Assembly (NCBI RefSeq): GCF_001896135.2
Contig: NZ_MPOH02000019.1
Location: forward strand, 665,497-729,496
DNA from: Streptomyces phaeoluteigriseus
GTDB lineage: Bacteria; Actinomycetota; Actinomycetes; Streptomycetales; Streptomycetaceae
Reading direction: 5' to 3'
DNA length: 64,000 bases
Below the pieces are notes generated by a model. It saw nothing but the letters and a program-made list of their open reading frames with translations. It had not been told where the DNA came from and searched no databases. Positions 41,493 through 50,763 of this stretch are shown piece after piece (the stretch's first letter is position 1; each line of letters starts with the position of its first letter). Both the position numbers and the translations under genes were made by a program.

Positions 41493-42686
41493 TCAACCCT
41501 TCACGCAGATGAACTGCTTCAGCTTCGCCACTACCTGGACAAGGTCCCGCTGCTGGTCCATGACCTGCTCGATCGGCTTGTAGGCACCCGGGATCTCGTC
41601 CACGACGCCGGAGTCCTTGCGGCACTCCACGCCCCGCGTCTGCTCCTCCAGGTCCTTCGTCGTGAAGCGACGCTTGGCCGCGCTCCGGCTCATCCGCCGA
41701 CCCGCCCCGTGCGAGGCCGAGTTGAAGGCCTTCTCGTTCCCGAGCCCCTTCACGATGTACGAGCTGGTGCCCATCGAACCGGGAATGATCCCGTACTCAC
41801 CGGAACCCGCCCGGATCGCGCCCTTCCGCGTGACCAGCAGGTCCATGCCCTCGTACCGTTCCTCAGCCACGTAGTTGTGGTGGCACGAGATCTCCTGCTC
41901 GAAGGTCGGCTTCGCCTTCTTGAACTCCTTGCCGACCACGTCTTTCAGGAGCGCCATCATGATCGTGCGGTTGTACTTCGCGTACTCCTGCGCCCAGAAC
42001 AGGTCATTGCGGTACGCCGCCATCTGCGGGGTGTCCGCGACGAAGACGGCGAGATCGCGGTCGATCAGGCCCTGGTTGTGCGGGAGCTTCTGAGCCACGC
42101 CGATGTGGAACTCGGCGAGTTCCTTGCCGATGTTCCGGGAGCCGGAGTGCAGCGTGAGCCACACCGAACCCTCGGCATCGAGCAACAGCTCGATGTAGTG
42201 ATTCCCGCTGCCGAGCGTCCCCATCTGCTTCGCGGCCCGCTCCGCACGGAACTTCACCGCCTCCGCGATCCCGTCGAAACGCCCCCAGAAGCCGTCCCAC
42301 CCCCCGGTGGCCAGCCCATGGAACCGCCCCGGCTCGACGGGGCTGTCGTGCATCCCCCGCCCGACCGGAATCGCCTGCTCGATCTTCGAGCGGAGTCGGG
42401 ACAGGTCCCCCGGCAGGTCGTTCGCCGTGAGGGAGGTCTTGACCGCGGACATTCCGCAGCCGATGTCGACCCCGACCGCCGCCGGGCACACCGCGCCCTG
42501 CATCGCGATGACCGAACCGACGGTCGCCCCCTTGCCGTAGTGGACGTCGGGCATGACGGCCAGGCCCTTGATCCACGGCAGGGTGGCGACGTTGCGCAGC
42601 TGCTGGAGCGCGCCGTCCTCGACCGTCGTGGGGTCGGCCCACATGCGGATCGGAACCTTCGCGCCCGGCATCTCCACGTACGACAT
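41493..42686 (-). CDS. rtcB: RtcB RNA ligase (3'-phosphate/5'-hydroxyl)
   Basis: A 397-residue GTP/Mn-dependent RNA ligase joining 3'-phosphate or 2',3'-cyclic-phosphate ends to 5'-OH ends in tRNA or RNA repair. Metal and guanylation motifs are visible: VMPDVHYGKGATVGSV, VGVDIGCGMSAVKT (Asp and Cys ligands), GTLGSGNHYIELLL, LTLHSGSRNIGKEL, and SHGAGRRMSRSAA near the histidine that takes GMP. The length suits the short bacterial RtcB group. No RtcA or RtcR accompanies it. ATG at 42686 follows GAGGA. Confidence 0.93.
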   Translation of the reverse strand: MSYVEMPGAKVPIRMWADPTTVEDGALQQLRNVATLPWIKGLAVMPDVHYGKGATVGSVIAMQGAVCPAAVGVDIGCGMSAVKTSLTANDLPGDLSRLRSKIEQAIPVGRGMHDSPVEPGRFHGLATGGWDGFWGRFDGIAEAVKFRAERAAKQMGTLGSGNHYIELLLDAEGSVWLTLHSGSRNIGKELAEFHIGVAQKLPHNQGLIDRDLAVFVADTPQMAAYRNDLFWAQEYAKYNRTIMMALLKDVVGKEFKKAKPTFEQEISCHHNYVAEERYEGMDLLVTRKGAIRAGSGEYGIIPGSMGTSSYIVKGLGNEKAFNSASHGAGRRMSRSAAKRRFTTKDLEEQTRGVECRKDSGVVDEIPGAYKPIEQVMDQQRDLVQVVAKLKQFICVKG

Positions 42687-42889
42687 ATCGTCCTCATTCC
42701 CCCGGAAAGCAACAGAAGTCACAAAGCGCAAAACCGGTGCCAAGGTGGCCAATCGGGACGGCGGACCGGCATCCACGGTGTTGCGTGCGATACACATTGT
42801 CTGCTGGGGCCGCCCCTGTCCGGCAAGCGATTAAGCAGCGGGGACACTGGAACCGCCACCCACGATGTGACCGTCGAGAGGAGCCGACC

Positions 42890-43720
42890 GTGCCGCGGAA
42901 GGCGTACGTACCCGGCGTCGCCGCACTGCTCGCGGCGCTGCTGGCCGGCTGCACGAGCGGTTCGGACGACGGCGGCACGACGGACAACTCGAACCCGGGG
43001 GACACCGGCTCGGTGACCGCCGTGGCCGAGCCGGGCCGTTACGACGCCCTGCCGGAGGCGTGCCGGGCGGTCGGCCGCAGCGCTCTCGACTCCCTCCTGC
43101 CGGGCATCCGTCTGATCCCCGACGAGACGCAGCGCGAGAACGCCTATCAGGGCCAGGCGACGCTGACGTTCGACACCGACCGCAAGGCGGGCTGCCGTTG
43201 GAAGGTGGAGTCCACGGACGCCATCGACCATCTGAGCGTCGACCTCGAACGGGTGGTGTCGTACGACAACGCGGTCAGTGACGACTCTCAGGCGGAGACG
43301 CTGTTCGCCCGGAAGGTGACGGCGGCCGGTCTCCCGGCACCCACGCCGTCCGGCAGTACGACGGCGACGACACCCTCCACATCCGCCTCCGCTTCCACCT
43401 CCCCGTCCCCGTCCCCGTCCCCGTCCGCATCGGCCTCCGCATCCGCTTCCGCCTCCGCCTCCGCGTCGGCCTCCGCCGACCTCCAGCCCCGTCTGCTGGA
43501 GGATCTCGGCGACGAGGCCTTCGTGAACGACGTGCTCGCCAGCTCCGGTTCGACGGCGAAACAGCGGGTGGTGACTGTGGCGTTCCGCACGTCGAACGTC
43601 ATCGTGACGATCGTGTACGAGGAGCAGGCGACGTCGATCGGCGTCGTCCCGGACAGCAAGGAAATGCAGGACAGGGCCCGGAAACTGGCGGCGCAGCTCG
43701 CCGATTCCCTGGCCGGCTGA
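42890..43720 (+). CDS. DUF3558 lipoprotein with Ser/Pro/Ala repeat linker
   Basis: A 276-residue exported lipoprotein. The signal peptide VPGVAALLAALLAGC ends in a lipobox with Cys at about 23. DUF3558 features follow: GRYDALPEACRAVGRSALDS, AGCRWKVE and the late VTVAFRTSNVIVTIVYEEQA. A low-complexity stretch of about 35 residues (PSPSPSPSASASASASASAS) interrupts the domain. GTG at 42890 follows GAGAGGAG. A second DUF3558 gene follows. Function unknown. Confidence 0.82.
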   Translation: MPRKAYVPGVAALLAALLAGCTSGSDDGGTTDNSNPGDTGSVTAVAEPGRYDALPEACRAVGRSALDSLLPGIRLIPDETQRENAYQGQATLTFDTDRKAGCRWKVESTDAIDHLSVDLERVVSYDNAVSDDSQAETLFARKVTAAGLPAPTPSGSTTATTPSTSASASTSPSPSPSPSASASASASASASASASADLQPRLLEDLGDEAFVNDVLASSGSTAKQRVVTVAFRTSNVIVTIVYEEQATSIGVVPDSKEMQDRARKLAAQLADSLAG

Positions 43721-43854
43721 GGCCACTTCACGCGCACGGGCCTCTCGCGCCCGATGCCCTGGAAGCGGAAACGCACAGCTTCTTCACCGCGTACCGTGGC
43801 CCCCCGGACCCCGATCCGACCGCAGGAACCACGAGCGTCATGAGTGAAGGAACC

Positions 43855-44751
43855 ATGCAGCGACGAGCCCAGCGAGACGACCAGCGAGCCCGGCGAACGA
43901 TGCGTACGGGAGGCTTGAACCGCCTCTTGGCCGCGGCGGCCGCAGTACCCGTGATGCTGATCGCCGCAGGCTGCTCCTCCGGCTCCGACTCCGGCTCGGG
44001 TGACGACGCCGCCGCGCGGAAGAGCGGTGGCGCGTCCGCGAGTACGTCCCCGAGTGCCGAGCCGACCGTGCAGGCGGCGGCGTACGCCGCGCTGCCCGAG
44101 GCGTGTGGCGTGTTGTCGAAGAAGACCCTGACCGCGCTGGTGCCGAAGGCGCCCGCGAAGGGGAAGGAAGGTGCGTCGAGCGACACGGCGGCGCGGGCCT
44201 CCTGCTCCTGGTCGAGCCTGGACAACAACGGTGTGAAGGGTTCGCAGTTCCGCTGGCTGAACGTGTCTCTGGTCCGTTTCGAGACGGACGCGGCGAGCAG
44301 TGGCGAGCAGCAGGCGCAGGAGTACTACGCCAAGCAGATCCAGGACGTGGCGGCGACGGCGGGTGCGAAAAACGCGAAGTCGCAGGCGGTCGCGGGTACG
44401 GGCGACCAGGCGACGACGGTGCGGTACGACCTGAAGAAGTCGGAGGGCGCCTTCAAGCAGCAGACGGTCGTCTCTCGTGTGGAGAACGTGGTGGTCACGG
44501 TCGACTACAACGGAGCGGGTCTGGCGGGTGAGAAGACGCCGGACGCGGCCGCGTTGGTGAAGTCTGCGGAGCTGGCGGCCAAGGAGGCGGTGGCGGCGGT
44601 GCAGGCGGCCAACGGCGAGGGCGGGGGCGTTGGTTCGTCGTCGCCGACGCCGTCGAAGCCGTCCTCGAAGTCGCCGTCGGCTTCGGCGTCCGCGTCGGCC
44701 TCCCCTTCGGCCTCCGCATCCGCCTCGGCGGCGGGCGCGAAGAAGAGCTGA
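43855..44751 (+). CDS. DUF3558 lipoprotein with Ser/Ala-rich tail
   Basis: A 298-residue lipoprotein and paralogue of the preceding gene. The leader is rich in Arg (RRAQRDDQRARRTMRTGG) before the hydrophobic AAAAVPVMLIAAGC lipobox. The DUF3558 core has AAYAALPEACGVLSKKTLTA, ASCSWSSLDNN and VVSRVENVVVTVDYNGAG, and the tail is SASASASPSASASASAAG. Start 43855 follows GAAGGAA; an ATG 5 codons earlier (43840) is possible. Together with the next gene it may belong to an envelope cluster. Confidence 0.82.
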   Translation: MQRRAQRDDQRARRTMRTGGLNRLLAAAAAVPVMLIAAGCSSGSDSGSGDDAAARKSGGASASTSPSAEPTVQAAAYAALPEACGVLSKKTLTALVPKAPAKGKEGASSDTAARASCSWSSLDNNGVKGSQFRWLNVSLVRFETDAASSGEQQAQEYYAKQIQDVAATAGAKNAKSQAVAGTGDQATTVRYDLKKSEGAFKQQTVVSRVENVVVTVDYNGAGLAGEKTPDAAALVKSAELAAKEAVAAVQAANGEGGGVGSSSPTPSKPSSKSPSASASASASPSASASASAAGAKKS

Positions 44752-44827
44752 CGTACCGGCAACACGTGAGCCGCACACATGTGCCACCCTGTTGCGCGCA
44801 ACAACACGCAAGGGGAGGGAAGTACGG

Positions 44828-46125
44828 GTGGCAGCGCCAATCGAGCTGACTCGGACGCACCGCATTCTCATCGGTGTGGTCGTGGCCGGCGCCGTGGTCA
44901 TCGCCGCGATCGGCTTCGCGGGTTCCTATGCGGCCGTCCGCGAGCTGGCTCTGCAGAAAGGTTTCGGGGACTTCTCGTACGTGTTCCCGATCGGCATCGA
45001 CGCGGGTATCTGCGTCCTGCTGGCTCTGGATCTGCTGCTGACGTGGATCCGCATCCCCTTTCCGCTGCTGCGGCAGACGGCGTGGTTGCTGACGGCGTCG
45101 ACGATCGCGTTCAACGGCGCCGCCGCCTGGCCGGATCCGCTGGGCGTCGGCATGCACGCGGTGATCCCGATCCTGTTCGTGGTGTCCGTCGAGGCGGCCC
45201 GCCACGCGATCGGCCGCATCGCCGACATCACGGCCGACAAGCACATGGAGGGTGTGCGGCTCACGCGCTGGCTGCTCTCGCCCTTGCCGACGTTTCTCCT
45301 CTGGCGGCGGATGAAGCTGTGGGAGCTGCGCTCCTACGAGCAGGTCATCAAGCTGGAGCAGGAACGTCTCGTCTACCAGGCCCGTCTCCGCTCCCGCTTC
45401 GGCCGGGCCTGGCGCCGCAAGGCCCCGGTGGAGTCCCTGATGCCCCTGCGGCTGGCCCGCTACGGCGTCCCGCTGGCGGAGACGGCGCCTGCGGGCCTGG
45501 CGGCGGCAGGCATAGAACCGGCTCTGCTGCCGCCGGCCCCCAGACAGGAACTGCCGGCCGCGACGACCGCGGGCGATCGTGCCGCCGAGGCGGCAGCCGT
45601 CCCCCGGAGGACGGCACCTGCCGACGAGCAGCGCCCCTCCCAGCCCCAGGAACCCGACCCCGGCCGCCGGGACACGACCCGGAGCAGGATCAGAGCCCGT
45701 GGTTCCAGCCACCCGCGCAGGAGATCGCCTACCAGGGCGGCTACGACCCCACGTACGACCCGCAGGAGCAGTACGAGCAGTGGTACCAGGAGCAGCTGCA
45801 GGCTGAGCAGTACCAGCAGCAGTACCAGCAGGAGCCGCCGGTCCAGGAGCCCTCTCCGGAGGAGACGGGCAGCTTCCCCATCCCGGTGGCTCCCGGCCGT
45901 ACCCGTGAGCTGGGGGAGGGCGGCGGTCCTCCGGAGCCGGACGAGGAGGATTACTACCTGGTCTTCAAGAAGTCGATAGACGGCAGCTACCCGACCTCGG
46001 GCCAGTTCAGGGGTGACGTGGAAGCGACGTACGGCACCACGCTCCCGCAGCGTGAGGCCGACCGCCTGGTCAACCGCTTCACCAATCGCCACACGGCGGA
46101 ACTGCAGGACGACCACATCGCGTGA
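44828..46125 (+). pseudogene. DUF2637 (SpdB2-like) membrane protein, frameshifted
   Basis: The N-terminal half holds four membrane helices (ILIGVVVAGAVVIAAIGFAG; VFPIGIDAGICVLLALDLLL; TAWLLTASTIAFNGAAAW; HAVIPILFVVSVEAARHAIG) characteristic of DUF2637/Spd transfer-associated proteins. After a cytoplasmic region with an amphipathic WRRMKLWELRSYEQVIKLEQ helix, the frame shifts near 45665. It resumes as a Gln-rich segment (EQYEQWYQEQLQAEQYQQQY) and a winged-helix-like tail (GQFRGDVEATYGTTLPQREA). Adding one base restores about 432 residues. GTG at 44828 is preceded by GGGAGGGAAG. A sequence error is the likely cause. Confidence 0.75.
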
Positions 46126-46135
46126 CCGGTGGGCG

Positions 46136-46182
46136 GTACGTGGAGGGGGCGCCGGTGATCACCGGGCGCCCCCTCCACGTAC
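46136..46182. terminator. long bidirectional hairpin terminator
   Basis: GTACGTGGAGGGGGCGCC pairs over 18 bases with GGCGCCCCCTCCACGTAC, and the central GGTGATCACC is itself palindromic, leaving one unpaired G. It sits between the convergent DUF2637 gene (stop 46125) and lysS (stop 46192). It is the most stable stem in the window. Confidence 0.88.
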
Positions 46183-46191
46183 GGCAGTGGC

Positions 46192-47946
46192 TCACTCCCC
46201 GAGCAGGGACCGCACCCTCTCCTGGCCCACCGCGAGCAGCAGCGTGGGCAGGCGCGGGCCGGTGTCCCGTCCGACGAGCAGGTGGTACAGCAGGGCGAAG
46301 AAGGTCCGCTGGGCGGTCTTGATCTCCGGGGGCAGTTCCTTGGGCGTCGCGTCGGCGGGGAACCCGGCCTGGACCTTGGGCACGCCGTACACGAGGTGGG
46401 TGAGCCCGTCGAGGGACCAGTGGTCGGCGAGGCCGTCGAGCAGGAGTCGCAGCGACTTCCGGGAGGGCTCGTCGAGGGACTTGAGGAGTTCGGCGTCGGG
46501 TTCGTCGCGCACGATGGTCCGCTGGTCGGCGGGGACGTGCGTGTTGATCCAGGCTTCGGCCTTGTCGAAGCGGGGGCGTGCCTCGTCGAGGGAGCCGATG
46601 GGGTTGTCGGGGTCCAGTTCGCTGAGGATGCGCAGTGCCTGGTCCTGGTGGCCGGCGGTGATGTCGGCGACGGAGGCGAGGGTGCGGTAGGGCAGCGGGC
46701 GGGGCGTGCGGGGCAGTTCGCCGCCCGCGGTGCGGACCGCGCGCGAGTGGGCGGCGACGTCAGCCGGAAGCGCCGACCCGTCCTCGACCTTGGCGTCGAG
46801 CTTGTCCCACTCGTCGTAGAGCCGCTGGATCTCCTGGTCGAAGGCGATCTTGAAGGACTGGTTGGGACGGCGGCGGGCGTAGAGCCAGCGCAGCAGCTGC
46901 GGTTCCATGATCTTCAGGGCGTCGGCGGGGGTGGGGACGCCGCCCTTGGAGGAGGACATCTTGGCCATGCCGCTGATGCCGACGAAGGCGTACATCGGGC
47001 CGATGGGCTGCTTGCCGCCGAAGATCCCGACGATCTGACCGCCGACCTGGAAGGACGAGCCGGGCGAGGAGTGGTCGACGCCGCTGGGCTCGAAGACGAC
47101 GCCCTCGTAGGCCCAGCGCATGGGCCAGTCGACCTTCCAGACGAGCTTGCCGCGGTTGAACTCGTTGAGCCGGACGGTCTCGGAGAAGCCGCAGGAGTCG
47201 CAGACGTAGGTCAGCTCGGTGCTGTCGTCGTCGTAGGCGGTGACGGTGGTGAGGTCCTTCTCGCAGTTGCCGCAGTACGGCTTGTACGGGAAGTAGCCGG
47301 CGGCGCCGGAGCTGCCGTCGTCCTCGGCCGCGGCGCCGGAGCCCTCGGCGGCTTCCAGCTCGGCCTCGTCGAGCGGCTTCTGCTGCTTCTTCGCCGGGTT
47401 TTTCTTCGTGCGGTACTGGTCGAGGATCGCGTCGATGTCGCCGCGGTGGCGCATGGCGTGCAGGATCTGCTCGCGGTAGACGCCGGAGGTGTACTGCTGG
47501 GTCTGGCTGATGCCGTCGAACTCGACGCCCAGTTCCGCCAGCGACTCGATCATGGCCGCCTTGAAGTGCTCGGCCCAGTTCGGATGGGCCGACCCCTTGG
47601 GGGCGGGGACGGAGGTCAGCGGCTTGCCGATGTGTTCGGCCCAGGAGTCGTCGACCCCGGGGACGCCGGCCGGCACCTTGCGGTAGCGGTCGTAGTCGTC
47701 CCAGGAGATCAGGTGGCGGACCCGGTGTCCGCGGCGGCGGATCTCGTCGGCGACGAGGTGCGGCGTCATGACCTCGCGGAGGTTCCCGAGGTGGATCGGG
47801 CCGGAGGGCGAGAGTCCGGACGCGACGACGACCACCGGGGCGGTGGCGGGTGATGCCGCTTTGCCCCCGGCTCGACGCTCCGACTCCTCGATGACCTCGT
47901 CCGCGAAACGGGAGACCCAGTCGGTGGTCTCGGTGCTCTGAGCCAC
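46192..47946 (-). CDS. lysS: class I lysyl-tRNA synthetase
   Basis: A 584-residue class I LysRS charging tRNA-Lys. The HIGH-like motif is GLSPSGPIHLGNLREVM and the KMSKS-like motif is MAKMSSSKGGVPTPADAL. A CxxC...CxxC zinc site is in YCGNCEKDL and YVCDSCGFSE. Class I LysRS is archaeal-type and sporadic in bacteria; many Streptomyces also carry a class II enzyme, so this may be a second copy. GTG at 47946 is chosen over GTG 47955 for ribosome-site spacing. Divergent from argS. Confidence 0.93.
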   Translation of the reverse strand: MAQSTETTDWVSRFADEVIEESERRAGGKAASPATAPVVVVASGLSPSGPIHLGNLREVMTPHLVADEIRRRGHRVRHLISWDDYDRYRKVPAGVPGVDDSWAEHIGKPLTSVPAPKGSAHPNWAEHFKAAMIESLAELGVEFDGISQTQQYTSGVYREQILHAMRHRGDIDAILDQYRTKKNPAKKQQKPLDEAELEAAEGSGAAAEDDGSSGAAGYFPYKPYCGNCEKDLTTVTAYDDDSTELTYVCDSCGFSETVRLNEFNRGKLVWKVDWPMRWAYEGVVFEPSGVDHSSPGSSFQVGGQIVGIFGGKQPIGPMYAFVGISGMAKMSSSKGGVPTPADALKIMEPQLLRWLYARRRPNQSFKIAFDQEIQRLYDEWDKLDAKVEDGSALPADVAAHSRAVRTAGGELPRTPRPLPYRTLASVADITAGHQDQALRILSELDPDNPIGSLDEARPRFDKAEAWINTHVPADQRTIVRDEPDAELLKSLDEPSRKSLRLLLDGLADHWSLDGLTHLVYGVPKVQAGFPADATPKELPPEIKTAQRTFFALLYHLLVGRDTGPRLPTLLLAVGQERVRSLLGE

Positions 47947-48097
47947 GATCGGCACGTCCTCTGGTGTGAAGGCTTGAAGGTGTGAAGTCCGTCCATTGTC
48001 CCAGGCCGGACCGCATCCGCGAAAACCGCTTTTCACCGCGTGGGATACTCGGTTTCCGCGGTACTTCCGAAAACCCGAGCAGAACGGCAGCCACTCC

Positions 48098-49867
48098 ATG
48101 GCCTCGGTCACGTCCCTCAGTCACTCCGTCGAACAGCGCCTCGCGTCCGCCCTCTCGGCTGCTCTGCCGGAGGCCGTCGGCGCGGACCCGCTGCTGCGAC
48201 GCAGCGACCGGGCGGACTACCAGGCGAATGGCATCCTGGCCTTGGCGAAGAAGGCGAAGGCCAATCCGCGGGAGCTGGCGACGCAGGTCGTCTCCCAGGT
48301 CGTCACCGGCGATCTGATCAAGGACATCGAGGTGTCGGGCCCCGGCTTCCTGAACGTGACGATCACCGACAGGGCGATCATCGAAAACCTGGGCGCGCGG
48401 TACGCGGACGCCGGCCGTCTCGGCGTACCTGTCGCGGACGCGCCGGGCACGACCGTGATCGACTACGCCCAGCCGAACGTGGCGAAGGAGATGCACGTCG
48501 GCCACCTGCGGTCGGCGGTCATCGGCGCGGCGGTGACCGAGATCCTGGAGTTCACCGGCGAGAGCGTGGTGCGCCGGCATCACATCGGCGACTGGGGCAC
48601 CCAGTTCGGCATGCTCATCCAGTATCTGGACGAGCACCCGCACGAGCTGGACCACAAGGACTCCCGGGTGAGCGGCGAGGAGGCGATGTCGAACCTCGAC
48701 CGCCTCTACAAGGCCGCGCGCAGGCTGTTCGACGCGGACGAGGAGTTCAAGACGAGGGCCCGGCGCCGGGTGGTGGACCTCCAGGCGGGGGATCCGCACA
48801 CGCTCGCCGTCTGGCAGAGGTTCGTCGACGAGTCGAAGATCTACTTCTTCTCCGTCTTCGAGAAGCTGGACATGGAGATCCGGGACGAGGACATCGTCGG
48901 CGAGTCGGGTTACAACGACATGCTGGCGGAGACCTGCCGCCTCCTGGAGGAGTCGGGCGTGGCGGTCCGCTCGGAGGGCGCGCTGTGCGTCTTCTTCGAC
49001 GACGTCAAGGGCCCGGACGGCAACCCGGTCCCGCTGATCGTGCAGAAGTCGGACGGCGGCTACGGCTACGCGGCGACCGACCTGTCGGCGATCCGGGACC
49101 GTGTGTTCCAGTTGAAGGCGGACAGGCTCGTCTACGTCGTCGACGCCCGGCAGTCGCTGCACTTCAAGATGGTCTTCGAGACGGCGCGCAGGGCCGGCTG
49201 GCTGAACGGCGAGGCCACGGCGCACCAGTTGGCCTTCGGCACGGTCCTCGGCAAGGACGGCAAGCCGTTCAAGACCCGTGAGGGCGAGACGGTCAAGCTG
49301 GTCGACCTGCTCGACGAGGCGGTGGACCGCGCCACGGCCGTCGTCCGCGAGAAGGCGGAGAAGGTCGGCCTGAGCGAGCGGGAGATCGAGGAGAACGGCC
49401 GGTACGTCGGTGTCGGCGCCGTGAAGTACGCGGACCTGTCGACCTCCGCCGTGCGGGACTACAAGTTCGACCTGGACCAGATGGTGTCGCTGAACGGCGA
49501 CACGTCGGTCTACCTCCAGTACGCGTACGCCCGTATCCAGTCGATCCTGCGCAAGGCGGGCGAGGCGCGTCCGGTCGCGCACCCGGAGCTGGAACTGGCC
49601 CCGGCGGAGCGGGCGCTGGGCCTGCACCTGGACCAGTTCGGCGAGACGGTCCACGAGGTCGCGGCGGCCTACGAGCCCCACAAGCTCGCGGCGTACCTGT
49701 ACCAGCTGGCCTCGCACCTGACGACGTTCTACGACCAGTGTCACGTGCTGTCCGCGGACAACGCGCCGGAGGTCGTCGAGAACCGCCTCTTCCTGGTGGA
49801 CCTCACGGGCCGCACCCTCCACAAGGGCATGGCCCTGCTGGGCATCCGGACGCCCGAGCGGCTCTGA
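48098..49867 (+). CDS. argS: arginyl-tRNA synthetase
   Basis: A 589-residue class I ArgRS. It has the N-terminal tRNA-binding domain, the HIGH motif in PNVAKEMHVGHLRSAVIGA, FDDVKGPDGNPVPLIVQKSD and the anticodon-binding domain (YLQYAYARIQSILRKAGEA) ending GIRTPERL. As in many ArgRS, a canonical KMSKS is replaced by a degenerate loop around GKPFKTREGETVKL. ATG at 48098. The 151-bp space shared with lysS probably holds both promoters. Confidence 0.95.
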   Translation: MASVTSLSHSVEQRLASALSAALPEAVGADPLLRRSDRADYQANGILALAKKAKANPRELATQVVSQVVTGDLIKDIEVSGPGFLNVTITDRAIIENLGARYADAGRLGVPVADAPGTTVIDYAQPNVAKEMHVGHLRSAVIGAAVTEILEFTGESVVRRHHIGDWGTQFGMLIQYLDEHPHELDHKDSRVSGEEAMSNLDRLYKAARRLFDADEEFKTRARRRVVDLQAGDPHTLAVWQRFVDESKIYFFSVFEKLDMEIRDEDIVGESGYNDMLAETCRLLEESGVAVRSEGALCVFFDDVKGPDGNPVPLIVQKSDGGYGYAATDLSAIRDRVFQLKADRLVYVVDARQSLHFKMVFETARRAGWLNGEATAHQLAFGTVLGKDGKPFKTREGETVKLVDLLDEAVDRATAVVREKAEKVGLSEREIEENGRYVGVGAVKYADLSTSAVRDYKFDLDQMVSLNGDTSVYLQYAYARIQSILRKAGEARPVAHPELELAPAERALGLHLDQFGETVHEVAAAYEPHKLAAYLYQLASHLTTFYDQCHVLSADNAPEVVENRLFLVDLTGRTLHKGMALLGIRTPERL

Positions 49868-49951
49868 CCGTTGCCCGCCCCCGTTCCGCAGGGATGAAAG
49901 AGCTCACGTTCTGCGCTGCTCCGGTCCCGGGTGACTGTCGGACCCTGCCTC

Positions 49952-50750
49952 TAGAGTCGACGGTATGGCGACTCTTCCCAACCCGCTGCCCAAGCTGGCG
50001 TCCGATCCCAGCGGACGTTCTCTCGGACTCCAGCTGCCGCCGGGCAGACTGATCGACACGACGGACCAGGGCGTCTGGCACGAGCCGCTGTTGTGGCATG
50101 CCGAGCGGACCGCGGCCCCGGGCAACTGGTCGGCGCTGGGCGGTCCGGCGGGGCGGGCCGGGCTGGTCCCGGTCCTCGTCGACCTGGGCGGTTCGCAGGG
50201 CGGGCCGGAGCAGTGGGACCTGGCGCCCGCCCGCATGTCGTACCCGGGGGACCACGACGCGGAGGAGGTGCTCGAGGACTTCTGGGAGGAGTGGGCGGCG
50301 GAGGACGAGGAGTGGCCGGGTCTGTCCGACGCCCCCACGCTCAACGCCGATCCGGACGCGCGGGCCGCGCAGATCGCCGACGCCCTCGCGGGTGAGGGCC
50401 CCTCGTGGTTCGAGGCACCGCACCTGACCCTCGTACCGGCCCGCCGCAGCGCGGACGTACCGGCGGCCATCGGCTGGTCGGGCCCGGTGAACCACGAGAA
50501 CGACACGGCGCGGCTGTCCGCGGTCCTGCGTTCCTGGGAGGACCGCTTCGGCATACGGGTCGTCGGCATCGGCTTCGACGTCCTGGCCGTGTCCGTGGCG
50601 GCCCCGCCCACGACCGTGGCGGAGGCGGAGGCGGTGGCCGCCGAACACTTCGCGTTCTGCCCGGACAACATCCTCCAGGGGTCCGGCACCCTGGAGGCGT
50701 ACGCCAGCGGGCTGATCGGCGAGCACGTCTGGTCCTTCTGGTGGGACTGA
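49952..50750 (+). CDS. DUF4253 protein, with possible leaderless -10 at the left edge
   Basis: The coding region is 49965-50750; the entry begins at TAGAGT (49952-49957), a -10-like box 7 bases before the ATG, which lacks a ribosome site. The 261-residue protein has DUF4253 at its C-terminus (DTARLSAVLRSWEDRFGIRV, VGIGFDVLAVSV, AEHFAFCPDNILQG, GEHVWSFWWD). The N-terminal part (VWHEPLLWHAERTAAPGNWS) is typical of the streptomycete members. Function unknown; related domains occur in immunity-type proteins, but no toxin gene is adjacent here. Confidence 0.8.
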
Positions 50751-50763
50751 AGCGGGGCTGACC

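Noticed and set aside
47947..48097. T-box leader for lysS or argS
   Set aside because: The region is too short, with no specifier loop or T-box sequence visible.
46760..49822. A minus-strand frame of 1020 codons over argS
   Set aside because: It is antisense to argS and then overlaps lysS out of frame; the product is Arg/Leu-rich without motifs.
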